From Nocardia mikamii NBRC 108933 (lineage in GTDB: Bacteria > Actinomycetota > Actinomycetes > Mycobacteriales > Mycobacteriaceae), in assembly GCF_001613505.1 (NCBI RefSeq), contig NZ_BDCM01000013.1, forward strand, positions 651,610-715,609: a DNA stretch of 64,000 bases. Direction: 5' to 3'. Both the position numbers and the translations under genes were made by a program. The notes under the pieces were generated by a model. It made no database searches and was not told where the DNA came from. It was given only the letters and a program-made list of their open reading frames with translations. Shown piece by piece: positions 35,410 to 44,167 of this stretch (position 1 is the first letter of the stretch; the number at the start of each line of letters is the position of its first letter).

Positions 35410-36315
35410 ATGGGCGTTGCCATCACATCCACCGGAATCAGTCGCGAGGGCGACACGTTCAGCATCGTCGAGCACAGTGGCCGGGCCGCGCGCCGCAGCC
35501 TCGAACGCGCCGGGATCGCGCCGGAGCAGGTCGCGGTGCTCATCAACGCGGGCATCTTCCGCGACTCCAACACCGTGGAACCGGCGGTGTCGGCGCTGAT
35601 CCAGAAGGAGGCGGGGATCGGACTGGACTACCGATTCGGCGATCCGCGCTCGTTCTCCTTCGACCTGATGAACGGCGCAACCGGTGTGCTCAACGCGGTC
35701 CAGGTCGCCCAGTCGATTCTCGAGACCGCCGGGTCCGGCCATGTCCTGATCGTCTCCGGGGACACCCATCCGTCACTGGCCCGATCGGCGGCCGACGACG
35801 AATTCCCCTACGCCACCGCCGGTGCCGCGCTGCTGCTCCAGCACACCGACGAGCCGGTCGGCTTCGGCCGGGTACACACCGTCGCGGGTTCGGGCTCCCC
35901 CGCGGTGCGGTCGTATGTCGACGTCACCACGATGGGCACGGCCGGGCGCGGACTGATGACGGTGGAACGCGAACCCGGATTCGAGGACCGGCTGCTGGAG
36001 GTCGCGGCCGACGCCGGTCGGCGCGCCCTCGACGCCGACGGAATCGATCCCGCCGCAACGGTTCTCATCGCGTCCACACCCACCCCGAAGTTCCCGCAGT
36101 TGCTGGCGGACACCCTCGGCATCGGTGCGGTCCGCGCCCCCGATCTGTCCGCCGGCGATCCGCACACCGCCTCGCTGCCGTTGGCCTATCACTGTGCGGT
36201 GGAGGAGGACTCGCTCATCGGCTTCGGCACCGTACTGTTCGTCGCGGCGGGTGCGGGACCGTCCGCGGCGGCCGCGGTATACCGCCTGCCGGTCACCGCC
36301 GGTGCGGTGGCGTGA
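35410..36315 (+). CDS. nltB: Thiolase-fold (KAS III/OleA-like) partner subunit lacking the active-site Cys
   Basis: 301 residues, 10 bases after the previous gene. It keeps the thiolase fold (NAGIFRDSNTVEPAVSALIQKEAG, FSFDLMNGATGVLNAVQVAQ) but the nucleophile Cys is Ala90 (MNGATG) and the His/Asn pair is not evident. Glu57 in VEPAVS aligns with OleA Glu117, the base donated across the dimer interface. This is the pattern known for LstB, where the heterodimer splits Cys and Glu between two chains. I infer an obligate heterodimer with the 34350 product. Its stop overlaps the next start. Confidence 0.8.
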   Translation: MGVAITSTGISREGDTFSIVEHSGRAARRSLERAGIAPEQVAVLINAGIFRDSNTVEPAVSALIQKEAGIGLDYRFGDPRSFSFDLMNGATGVLNAVQVAQSILETAGSGHVLIVSGDTHPSLARSAADDEFPYATAGAALLLQHTDEPVGFGRVHTVAGSGSPAVRSYVDVTTMGTAGRGLMTVEREPGFEDRLLEVAADAGRRALDADGIDPAATVLIASTPTPKFPQLLADTLGIGAVRAPDLSAGDPHTASLPLAYHCAVEEDSLIGFGTVLFVAAGAGPSAAAAVYRLPVTAGAVA

Positions 36316-37982
36316 GCGGTACCTACTGGCGCGCGGTCGACCGGTTCCGCGTGGTCGCCGCCGCCGAACCGGACCGCACCGCGGTGTATTTCGCCGACGC
36401 CGGGCACACGCCCACGCCGCACTATCGGCGGCTGAGCTACGCCGAGCTGGATCGCTGGTCCGACGCGATCGGTGAGCAGCTCACCGCCGCGGGTGTGGGC
36501 AGCCGAACCCGCACCATCGTGCTGGTGCTGCCCGGGCCGGAGCTGTACGCGATCATGCTGGGCCTGTTGAAGATCGGTGCCGTACCGGTGGTCATCGATC
36601 CGGGCATGGGACTGCGCCGGATGCTGCGGTGCCTGCGGGCGGCCGACGCCGAGGCGTTCATCGGCATTCCGCAGGCGCATGCGGCGCGAGTGCTGTTCCG
36701 CCGCTACTTTCGCGGGGTTCGGGTCGCGGTCACGGTCGGGCGGCGCTGGTTCTGGGGCGGAGCGGCCTTCGACAGCTGGGGCCGCCGCCCGTCCGGCACC
36801 GCGCCGGACCGCACTCCGGCTCCCGACGACGACCTGCTGATGATCGCCTTCACCACCGGGAGCACCGGACCCGCCAAGGCCGTGGAGATGACCCACGGCA
36901 ATCTGTCGGCCATGGTCGAGCAGGTCCACGCGGCGCGCGGGCATGTGCCGCCGCAGACCTCACTGATCACGCTGCCACTGGTCGGCATCCTGGATCTGCT
37001 GCTCGGCTCCCAGTGCGTGCTGCCGCCGCTGATCCCCAGCAAGGTGGGTTCGACCGATCCGGCGCACGTGGCCGATGCCATCGGCCGATTCGGCGTGCGC
37101 ACCATGTTCGCCTCTCCCGCCGTGCTGATCCCGCTGCTGCGCCATCTGGAACAGACCGGCACCCGGCTCCCGACGCTGCGCAGTATCTACTCCGGGGGCG
37201 CACCGGTCCCGGACCGGTGTATCGCCGGCCTGCGCGCGGTGCTCGACGAGGATGTGCTGGTCTACGCCGGATACGGGTCCACCGAGGCGCTGCCGATGTC
37301 GACGATCGAATCGCGCGAACTGCTGGACGGCCTGTCCGAACGCGCCCGCACCGGTGCGGGCACCTGCATCGGCCGCCCCGCCGACCGGGTTCGGGCCCGC
37401 GTCGTCGCGATTACCGACGACCCGCTCCCCACCTGGGCGGACGCCGAAGCCCGGGAAGGGGAATTGGCGGCCACCGGCGGCATCGGCGAACTGGTGGTGG
37501 CCGGGCCGAATGTGAGCACCCGCTACTACTGGCCCGCCGCGGCGAACGCCACGGGCAAGATCATCGACGGCGAGACCGTCTGGCATCGCACCGGCGACCT
37601 GGCGTGGATCGACGATCAGGGACGAATCTGGTTCTGTGGGCGCAAATCTCAGCGGGTCCGCACCGCCGACGGGCCCATGTTCACGGTGCAGGTGGAACAG
37701 ATCTTCAACGCCGTCGCCGGTGTGGCGCGCACAGCACTGGTCGGAGTGGGCCCGGCCGGAGCGCAGCGCCCCGTGCTGTGTGTGGAACCGCGCGCGGGCG
37801 CGGATCGTGACGGCGTGACCGCCGCGCTGCGTGCGCGTGGCGCGGAATTCGAGCTCACCACCAAGATTTCGGAGTTCCTGTGCCATCCGAGCTTCCCGGT
37901 GGATATCCGGCACAACGCCAAGATCGGGCGTGAACAGCTCGCGGAATGGGCGGCCCGGCAGATCACCAAGGCGGCGCGATGA
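36312..37982 (+). CDS. nltC: OleC-like AMP-forming beta-lactone synthetase
   Basis: 556 residues from GTG 36312, overlapping the previous stop. ANL-superfamily motifs: phosphate loop TTGSTGPAKAVEMTH (residues 181-195), YAGYGSTEALPMS, and HRTGDLAWIDDQGRIWFCGRKSQRV. OleC-type enzymes adenylate a beta-hydroxy acid and close it to a beta-lactone instead of forming a CoA thioester. The neighbours on both sides (two OleA-like and one OleD-like) are what identifies it; on its own it would be called a fatty acyl-CoA/AMP ligase. Confidence 0.82.
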   Translation: MSGTYWRAVDRFRVVAAAEPDRTAVYFADAGHTPTPHYRRLSYAELDRWSDAIGEQLTAAGVGSRTRTIVLVLPGPELYAIMLGLLKIGAVPVVIDPGMGLRRMLRCLRAADAEAFIGIPQAHAARVLFRRYFRGVRVAVTVGRRWFWGGAAFDSWGRRPSGTAPDRTPAPDDDLLMIAFTTGSTGPAKAVEMTHGNLSAMVEQVHAARGHVPPQTSLITLPLVGILDLLLGSQCVLPPLIPSKVGSTDPAHVADAIGRFGVRTMFASPAVLIPLLRHLEQTGTRLPTLRSIYSGGAPVPDRCIAGLRAVLDEDVLVYAGYGSTEALPMSTIESRELLDGLSERARTGAGTCIGRPADRVRARVVAITDDPLPTWADAEAREGELAATGGIGELVVAGPNVSTRYYWPAAANATGKIIDGETVWHRTGDLAWIDDQGRIWFCGRKSQRVRTADGPMFTVQVEQIFNAVAGVARTALVGVGPAGAQRPVLCVEPRAGADRDGVTAALRARGAEFELTTKISEFLCHPSFPVDIRHNAKIGREQLAEWAARQITKAAR

Positions 37983-38272
37983 CGGTGAAAGTTGTCGCAC
38001 TGCGCGGTATTCCGATCGCCGGTTGGTTGTTTCTGCTGGCCGGTCCGGCGGTCCGGGACTCCGGCCGCCGCTGGCTGCGAACCCTGTGGTGGATCGATGC
38101 GGTGCTCAGCATCGGTGTGCACGCCGCCCAGATTCCGGTCGCGTTGCGCGCCGCGCGGGGCAGCGGCCGGTCCCGCCTGTACACCGCCGTCATGACGCAG
38201 CTGTTCGGCCTCACCTGGTGGCGTACCGAAACCGCGCGCAGCACGGCATCTTCAGAGGAGAACCAACGGTGA
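37979..38272 (+). CDS. Small membrane protein of unknown function
   Basis: 97 residues, with ATG overlapping the preceding stop and its own stop overlapping the next start, so it is an integral part of the operon. Three hydrophobic segments (about residues 10-25, 36-56 and 66-81) with WWIDAVLSIGVHAAQIPVAL in the middle suggest a three-helix membrane protein. I do not recognise the family. Its place between the beta-lactone synthetase and the reductase suggests a scaffold or membrane anchor for the pathway; this is inference. Confidence 0.72.
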   Translation: MTVKVVALRGIPIAGWLFLLAGPAVRDSGRRWLRTLWWIDAVLSIGVHAAQIPVALRAARGSGRSRLYTAVMTQLFGLTWWRTETARSTASSEENQR

Positions 38273-39309
38273 AGGCACTCGTCACGGGCGCATCCGGATT
38301 TCTCGGCGGCGCGCTGGCCCGCCACCTGGTACGCGAAGGCGGCCACGAGGTGACCGTGCTCGCGCGGCGCACCAGCAACCTCGGCGATCTGCCCGATCTC
38401 GACGGAGTGCGGGTCGCCTTCGGCGACCTCACCGACGAGGCGTCGCTCGAGCGTGCCTGCGCCGGAGTCGATGTCGTGTTCCACAGTGCCGCCCGCGTCG
38501 ACGAACGCGGCACCCGCGCACAGTTTCGCGCCGAGAACCTGCGCGCCACCGAAGTCCTGCTGCGCGCCGCCCGGGCCGCGGGAGCGACGCGTTTCGTGTT
38601 CATCTCGAGCCCGAGCGCCCTGATGGATCGCGACGGCGGCGATCAGATCGACATCGACGAATCGGTGCCGTATCCGCGCCACTATCTGAACTTCTACTCC
38701 GAGACCAAAGCCGCCGCCGAGCGCGCCGTATTGGCCGCCGACACCGCGGGTTTCACCACCTGCGCGTTGCGGCCGCGCGCGATCTGGGGAGCCGGCGATC
38801 GCTCCGGGCCGATCGTGCGCCTGCTCGGCCGGACCGCGCAGGGGCGCCTGCCCGATCTGTCGTTCGGCCGCTCGGTCCAGGCGTCGCTGTGCCATGTCGA
38901 CAACATCGTGCACGCCTGCCTGGGCGCCGCCGGCTCCGACCGGGTCGGCGGCAAGGCCTATTTCGTCGCCGACGCGGAGAAGACCGACGTATGGGCATTT
39001 CTCGCCGAGGTGGCGGGCGGGCTCGGCTACCCCGCGCCCAGCCGCCGGCCCGATCCGCGGGTGCTGGCGGCCGCCGTCTCGGTGATCGACACCGTCTGGC
39101 GCGTACCGGCGATCGCACGGCGCTGGTCGCCACCGCTGTCGCGCTATGTGGTGGCGTTGCTGACCCGCACCGCGACCTACGACACCGGCGCGGCGGCAAG
39201 GGATTTCGGGTACGCGCCGGTCATCGACCGCGAACAGGGCCTGGCCCGGTTCCTGTCCTGGCTCGAATCCGAGGGCGGCATCGAGCAACTCACCCGCGAG
39301 CTGCGGTAA
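38269..39309 (+). CDS. nltD: OleD-like NAD(P)H-dependent beta-keto acid reductase (3beta-HSD family)
   Basis: 346 residues from GTG 38269 (AGAGGAG upstream, overlap with the preceding stop). Extended SDR: cofactor motif LVTGASGFLGGALARHLV, DVVFHSAARVDERG, and catalytic FYSETKAAAERAV (YxxxK). It falls in the 3-beta-hydroxysteroid dehydrogenase/isomerase group, as OleD and LstD do. In the pathway it would reduce the 2-alkyl-3-keto acid from the condensing pair to the beta-hydroxy acid used by the OleC-like enzyme. Confidence 0.85.
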   Translation: MKALVTGASGFLGGALARHLVREGGHEVTVLARRTSNLGDLPDLDGVRVAFGDLTDEASLERACAGVDVVFHSAARVDERGTRAQFRAENLRATEVLLRAARAAGATRFVFISSPSALMDRDGGDQIDIDESVPYPRHYLNFYSETKAAAERAVLAADTAGFTTCALRPRAIWGAGDRSGPIVRLLGRTAQGRLPDLSFGRSVQASLCHVDNIVHACLGAAGSDRVGGKAYFVADAEKTDVWAFLAEVAGGLGYPAPSRRPDPRVLAAAVSVIDTVWRVPAIARRWSPPLSRYVVALLTRTATYDTGAAARDFGYAPVIDREQGLARFLSWLESEGGIEQLTRELR

Positions 39310-39329
39310 CGCACAGTCAGGAGCCGATC

Positions 39330-40523
39330 ATGAGCACCGTCTTCCGGCGGCGGATCTCGACCACCGAGCGCATGTACTTTCCCATGCGGGATATGGCGCC
39401 GCCGTTTCTGATGCAACTGGCGATTCCGGGAACCGGAACCCTCGACGCGGAGCGGTTGCGCCGGGCAGTCGCGGTCGCGGCCGCCGCCTGCCCGGGCGCG
39501 CGGCTGCGGTGCGAGGGCAAATACTGGGTGGACACCGGTGTTCCGCCCGCCGTGCGCGAGCTTCCCGGTCACGCCGTGAACTACGACCGCCTCGAGGCGG
39601 ACCCGGTACTCGCGTCGGCGATCGGCCCCACCCCGGAGACCACCTGTGAGGTGCTGCTGCTGACCGGCGACCCGGTCACCGTGATCTTCCGGGTGTTCCA
39701 CGGCGTCATGGACGGGATGGGCATGGTGCTGTGGGCCCGCAACGTCCTCGCCGCGCTGCGCGGGCAACAACCGGAGGAGCTTCGCGACCCGGTCGCCGAC
39801 CGGGAACTGGTGCGGCGCCTCGGCGCACCCGGCCGTCCCACGGCGATGATTCCCCGCTTCCGCTCGGCGGTCGGCCACGGCCGTCAGGAGGTCGGCGGCC
39901 CCCGGCATCTGCTGCGGCACCGCAGTATCGCGGCCACCGGTCCCGGTGCGGTGGCACGAGTGTCGGCGCTGCTGGCCGACGCCGCGGGCAGCACGCAGCG
40001 GATCATGGTGCCGGTCGACCTGCGCCGCCACGACCCACAGCTGCGATCGACGGCGAATCTGGCGTTGCCGCTGTTCCTCGACATCCGGCCCGGCCAGGAT
40101 TGGCGGCAGGTTCGCGAAGGCATGCGCACGGGTCTGCGGGAACGCACGGAACTCAATCAGCTGGCCGCAGGCGCGATCGCCAACGCGCCGCACGCGGTCG
40201 GCCGCCTCATTCTGCGCACCACCAACGCGCTCGGCGCCCGCCTCGGGCGCAACCTCGCCTCGGCGACGGTCTCGCATATGGGCCGCTTCGATCTGAGCGA
40301 ACTGGCGGTGCCCGGCTGGTCGCCCACGTCGGTGCGGGTGCTGCCGCAGCACAGCGTCGCGATGCCGCTGCTGTTCGCGATGGTGGAGGCCGGCGGCCGC
40401 ACCGAGCTGACGGTCTCCGCGCGCAACGGCCACGGCATCGAGGATCGGCTCGAAGCGCTGCTGGACCGCATCGCTGTCACGCTGGAAAGTGAACTGCCGC
40501 AACCGGATTCGGTGCGCGCATGA
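39330..40523 (+). CDS. Condensation-domain-like acyltransferase
   Basis: 397 residues from ATG 39330 (AGGAG upstream). The active-site motif of the CoA-dependent acyltransferase/condensation fold is HGVMDG (His124, Asp128), preceded by VIFRVF, and an NRPS-C/PapA-like second half (RIMVPVDLRRHDPQLRSTANLALPLFLDI). It probably forms an ester or amide on the operon's product, as LstE-linked chemistry does in lipstatin and PapA enzymes do in mycobacterial lipids. The acyl donor and acceptor are unknown. Stop overlaps the MMPL start. Confidence 0.75.
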   Translation: MSTVFRRRISTTERMYFPMRDMAPPFLMQLAIPGTGTLDAERLRRAVAVAAAACPGARLRCEGKYWVDTGVPPAVRELPGHAVNYDRLEADPVLASAIGPTPETTCEVLLLTGDPVTVIFRVFHGVMDGMGMVLWARNVLAALRGQQPEELRDPVADRELVRRLGAPGRPTAMIPRFRSAVGHGRQEVGGPRHLLRHRSIAATGPGAVARVSALLADAAGSTQRIMVPVDLRRHDPQLRSTANLALPLFLDIRPGQDWRQVREGMRTGLRERTELNQLAAGAIANAPHAVGRLILRTTNALGARLGRNLASATVSHMGRFDLSELAVPGWSPTSVRVLPQHSVAMPLLFAMVEAGGRTELTVSARNGHGIEDRLEALLDRIAVTLESELPQPDSVRA

Positions 40524-42664
40524 CGCGCTGGGCGCGGCTCGTCGGCACGCGACCGAAGCTGGTGCTGCTCGCGGCGATCGGATTCGCGATCATGAGCGGA
40601 CTGTTCGGCGCCGACGTCCAGCAGCGAGTGAGCGCGGCCGGATTCGCCGATCCCGGAAGCGAATCCGCGCTCGTCGACCGGGTGGTCACCGCGCATCTGG
40701 GCCGGCAGAACCCCGATGTGATCGCGATCTACACCGCGCCCGACGGACAGGACCTCACCGCGCTGGGCCCGCGCGTCCAGCGGGCGGTGGACCACATCGA
40801 TCCGGCGCTGCTGGCCCAGCCGGTGCAGACCTATTGGAACAACGCCCCACCGCGCCAGGGCTTCCTGCGGTCGGCGGACGGCCGACAGGGGCTGGCCGTG
40901 GTGTTCGCCGCCGGCGACGACAATCGACGCATCGCGGCCTACCACGACATCGCCGCTGCGCTGACCGTTCCCGGCGTCTCGGTGCGCTTCACCGGCTACA
41001 GCGCACTCGCCGACGAGATCGACCGCCAGTCCCGTCACGATCTCGTTCTCGCCGAATCCGTGTCGCTGCCGATCACCTCGGCGATTCTGGTGCTGGTGTT
41101 CGGCGGGGTGGTCGCCGCCGGCCTGCCGCTGCTGGTGGGTGTGCTCGCCGTCGTGGGCTCACTGGGCGCGGTCGGAGTGATCGCGCACGTCACCGAGGTG
41201 AGCGTGTTCGCCGTGAACGTGGCCTCGCTGCTGGGGCTCGGCCTGGCCATCGACTACGGGCTGTTCGTGGTCACTCGATTCCGGGAGGAGCTCGCGACGG
41301 ACGTCGCGGTCCCCGAGGCGGTGACCCGCACCCTGGCCACCGCCGGTCGCACCGTCGGATTCTCGGCGCTGCTGCTGGCCTGCGCCTTCGCTGGAACGTT
41401 CGTCTTCCCGCAGGCCGTTTTGCGGTCGCTGGGCTTCGGGGCCATCGCGGCGGTGCTGCTGGCCGCGGGGCTGTCGCTGACCGTCCTGCCGGCCGCGCTG
41501 GCGCTGCTCGGTCACCGCGTCGGCGCCTGGAGCTGGCGCCGCGACGCCTTCGACCGCGGACAGCGGCGCGCCGAGCGGTGGTGGGGCCGGGTGGTCGACG
41601 CGGTCGTGCGCCGGCCCGGCCTCGTGGCCGTCGCCGTGGGCGGGCTCCTGCTCGCACTCGCCACGCCGGTGCTGGGCGTCCGGCTCGGCGATGTCGACCA
41701 CACGGCCCTGCCGGCGGGCAATGCCGTGCGCGCGGGCGTCGACGAACTCGCCACCCGTTTCCCGGAGGCCGGCAGCGGCGCGACCGTCCTGCTGCGCGGT
41801 GACGGCGCACCGCCCGACTCCCGGCCCACCGCCGCCGCGATCCGCGCGCTCGGCGCGATCCCGGGTGTGCACGACGTGCAGCGACTCGCCACGGTGGACG
41901 ACGCGGTCGTGCTGCACGCGGCGCTGGACGACCCCGACCGCTCCCCCGCCGCGACCGAAACCGTCACGCGCATAAGGGAACTCGACCCACCCGAGGGCGT
42001 CGACATCCAGGTCGGCGGCGACACAGCGGCCACCGTGGACAGCGTCGCGGCCATCACCTCCCGGATGCCGCTGATGATCGCGGTGATGGTGCTCGCCACG
42101 CTGATCCTGCTCGGCGCGGCGTTCCGCTCGGCGGTGCTGCCGGTCAAGGCGGTACTGCTGGCCTTCCTCAGCCTGGCGGCGACCTTCGGCATCCTGACCT
42201 GGATCTTCTGCCGGGGCCATCTGGCCGACCTGTTGCACGTGAGCGTGGGACCGCTCTCGGCGGGGATGATGGTGCTGATCATCGCCGTCGTCTTCGGGCT
42301 CTCCACCGACTACGAGGTCTTCCTACTCTCGCGCATGGTCGAGGCCCGCCACGCCGGTTGCGACACCGTGTCCGCGGTCCGCACCGGCACGGTTCGCACC
42401 GCCCGCGTGATCACCGCCGCCGCAACGCTTCTGGTGTTCATCACCGGCGCCTTCACGCTGTCCCCGCTGACGCCGATGCGTTTCCTCGGCCTCGGCATGA
42501 TCCTGGCGCTGATCATCGACGCCACGCTGGTGCGGATGCTGCTGGTGCCGGCGCTGGTGCGATTGATGGGCCCGCTGAACTGGTGGCCGATGCGGTCCGC
42601 GCGCGATCGTTACCCCGAAGGTAATGGACCTCGCGCACGCGTACGGGCAAGCTCGACCTCATGA
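40520..42664 (+). CDS. MMPL/RND family lipid transporter
   Basis: 714 residues with two repeats of one helix, a soluble domain and five helices. The characteristic TM4/TM10-type motifs are both present: GLAIDYGLFVVTRFREEL and GLSTDYEVFLLSRMVEAR, with the proton-relay Asp-Tyr pairs. MmpL proteins move lipids across the inner membrane using the proton gradient. Coupled to the acyltransferase gene by ATGA, it likely exports the beta-lactone lipid. It also ends with ATGA onto the thioesterase gene. Confidence 0.9.
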   Translation: MTRWARLVGTRPKLVLLAAIGFAIMSGLFGADVQQRVSAAGFADPGSESALVDRVVTAHLGRQNPDVIAIYTAPDGQDLTALGPRVQRAVDHIDPALLAQPVQTYWNNAPPRQGFLRSADGRQGLAVVFAAGDDNRRIAAYHDIAAALTVPGVSVRFTGYSALADEIDRQSRHDLVLAESVSLPITSAILVLVFGGVVAAGLPLLVGVLAVVGSLGAVGVIAHVTEVSVFAVNVASLLGLGLAIDYGLFVVTRFREELATDVAVPEAVTRTLATAGRTVGFSALLLACAFAGTFVFPQAVLRSLGFGAIAAVLLAAGLSLTVLPAALALLGHRVGAWSWRRDAFDRGQRRAERWWGRVVDAVVRRPGLVAVAVGGLLLALATPVLGVRLGDVDHTALPAGNAVRAGVDELATRFPEAGSGATVLLRGDGAPPDSRPTAAAIRALGAIPGVHDVQRLATVDDAVVLHAALDDPDRSPAATETVTRIRELDPPEGVDIQVGGDTAATVDSVAAITSRMPLMIAVMVLATLILLGAAFRSAVLPVKAVLLAFLSLAATFGILTWIFCRGHLADLLHVSVGPLSAGMMVLIIAVVFGLSTDYEVFLLSRMVEARHAGCDTVSAVRTGTVRTARVITAAATLLVFITGAFTLSPLTPMRFLGLGMILALIIDATLVRMLLVPALVRLMGPLNWWPMRSARDRYPEGNGPRARVRASSTS

Positions 42665-43062
42665 TCGATACCGAAGGAACCCGGCTGTTCCACAGCACCA
42701 TGCCGTTCACCGAGAAGCTCGGCGTCGAGGTGCTCGAGCACGGGCCGAAGCTGGTGCGTAGCCGGCTCGCGTGGGACGAGAGCCTGTGCACGCTCGGCGG
42801 CGTCCTGCACGGCGGGGTACTGATGTCGCTGGCCGACGCCACCGGCGCGGTGTGCGCGTACCTGAATCTGCCGGAGGGCAAGCAGGGCACCACGACCGTG
42901 GAGTCGAAGACGAACTTCCTGCGGGCGGTACGGTCCGGTTACGCGGTGGCCTCGTCGACGCCACTGCACGCGGGGCGCAGCTTCATCGTGGTGGAAACCG
43001 AAATCCACGACGACGCCGGCAAACTCGTCGGCAAGGTCACCCAGACCCAGGCGGTGTTGTGA
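42661..43062 (+). CDS. PaaI-type hotdog thioesterase
   Basis: 133 residues. The hotdog motif GGVLHGGVLMSLADATGAVCAYL (about residues 46-68) is the 4HBT/PaaI signature, with Asp63 as the likely catalytic residue. It hydrolyses an acyl-CoA, or edits acyl chains. The ATGA overlap with the MMPL gene makes it the last gene of the beta-lactone operon, though it could equally be a general housekeeping thioesterase. It is convergent with the next gene, 13 bases away. Confidence 0.87.
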   Translation: MIDTEGTRLFHSTMPFTEKLGVEVLEHGPKLVRSRLAWDESLCTLGGVLHGGVLMSLADATGAVCAYLNLPEGKQGTTTVESKTNFLRAVRSGYAVASSTPLHAGRSFIVVETEIHDDAGKLVGKVTQTQAVL

Positions 43063-43075
43063 GCCGACGCGCTCA

Positions 43076-44005
43076 TCACACGCCGGGTCCGGCGCTGATC
43101 GCCATCCGCCCCACGGTGCGGCGGGTGGCGATCAGATCGATGACGGCATCCACTTCGGTCCAATCGTGGACCTGCACGCGCGGCCGTAACTCGTTCTGCT
43201 CCATCAGCTTCCACAACTGCGCCCGGTACCGCTCGATCAGTTCGGGTTCGGTGCGCGACAGCAATCCCATCGAAAAACCGGTGACCGTTTTGAGCTCACC
43301 CAGCAACGTGGAGGTGTCGACCGGGCCGCCGCCCGCGCTGAAGGCGACCAGCGTGCCGTGTGGGCCCAGGCTGTCCACACCGCGCTGCACCATGTCACCG
43401 CCGACACCGTCGAGCACGACATCGAAGGTCTCGGACCACGGACGGTCGTAGGTCACCGCGGCATCGGCGCCGCACTCCCGCACGAAATCGAATTTGCCGG
43501 CCGACCCGACCGCGGCGACCACCCGGGTCGCTCCGGCCGCCCGGGCGAGCTGCAGCGCCAGATGTCCGGCTCCGGAGGCGGCGGCGGTGATCAGAACCGA
43601 GCTGCCCGCAACGGATTTCGCGGCGCGCACCACCCCCATCGCGACCAGGCCGCCACGCACCACGGCAAGAGCGTCGGCCGCCGGCACGCCGGCCGGGATC
43701 TCGGTGACCATCGCCGGTGTGGCACAGACGTATTCGGCGTACAACGAGGCGAACACCACCCCGCCCACCCGAGTGCCGATCCAGGATTCTCCGAGATCGG
43801 AACCCACCGCGACCACCGTTCCGACCATCTCCCCGCCGGGATTCGCCGCGGCATCGGCCCGCAGCATCCGCACCAGGCCGACACTCACACCGGTCAACTC
43901 GGTACGGACCAGCAATTGCCCGGGGCCGGGCACGGGACGTTCGATCTCCACGATCCGGGCGTCCGCGAGGCGATCCGTGGCCGGTGTGAACTGGATTGCG
44001 CGCAC
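43076..44005 (-). CDS. Zinc-less MDR quinone oxidoreductase-like protein
   Basis: 309 residues from GTG 44005 with AAAGG upstream (frame open to 44041). Medium-chain dehydrogenase layout: GroES-like N-terminal half (VPGPGQLLVRTELTGVSVG), then the nucleotide-binding motif VLITAAASGAGHLALQLARAAGATRVVAAVGS and YDRPWSETFDVVLDGVGG. No catalytic-zinc Cys/His set is seen. It probably reduces quinones or enones with NADPH. It is divergent from a TetR gene with a pair of 15-base operators between. Confidence 0.88.
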   Translation of the reverse strand: MRAIQFTPATDRLADARIVEIERPVPGPGQLLVRTELTGVSVGLVRMLRADAAANPGGEMVGTVVAVGSDLGESWIGTRVGGVVFASLYAEYVCATPAMVTEIPAGVPAADALAVVRGGLVAMGVVRAAKSVAGSSVLITAAASGAGHLALQLARAAGATRVVAAVGSAGKFDFVRECGADAAVTYDRPWSETFDVVLDGVGGDMVQRGVDSLGPHGTLVAFSAGGGPVDTSTLLGELKTVTGFSMGLLSRTEPELIERYRAQLWKLMEQNELRPRVQVHDWTEVDAVIDLIATRRTVGRMAISAGPGV

Positions 44006-44091
44006 TGACAGCGCCTTTCGACCTGGGCGATATGCCGCCAACTGGAACTCGGATGACTCGGCAGCGGGTGCCGGGCAACCGGGTCAAATTC

Positions 44092-44158
44092 TTACTACCG
44101 ACGTAAGATTAGGCGGACGTCTCGAAGTACGTCAAGGCGATTTTTACGTCGGTGGTAA
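44092..44158. promoter_or_regulatory. Pair of inverted 15-base TetR operators
   Basis: TTACTACCGACGTAA (44092-44106) and TTACGTCGGTGGTAA (44144-44158) are inverted copies of each other (14 of 15 match) and each is partly self-palindromic (TTAC...GTAA). Centres are 52 bases apart, between divergent TetR and MDR genes; the second ends 9 bases before the TetR ATG. Confidence 0.85.
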
Positions 44159-44167
44159 TCTTCTGAC

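Noticed and set aside
35410..36315. Second thiolase-like gene as a decayed duplicate
   Set aside because: Its frame is intact and tightly coupled, and the loss of Cys with a kept Glu matches the known heterodimer partner pattern.
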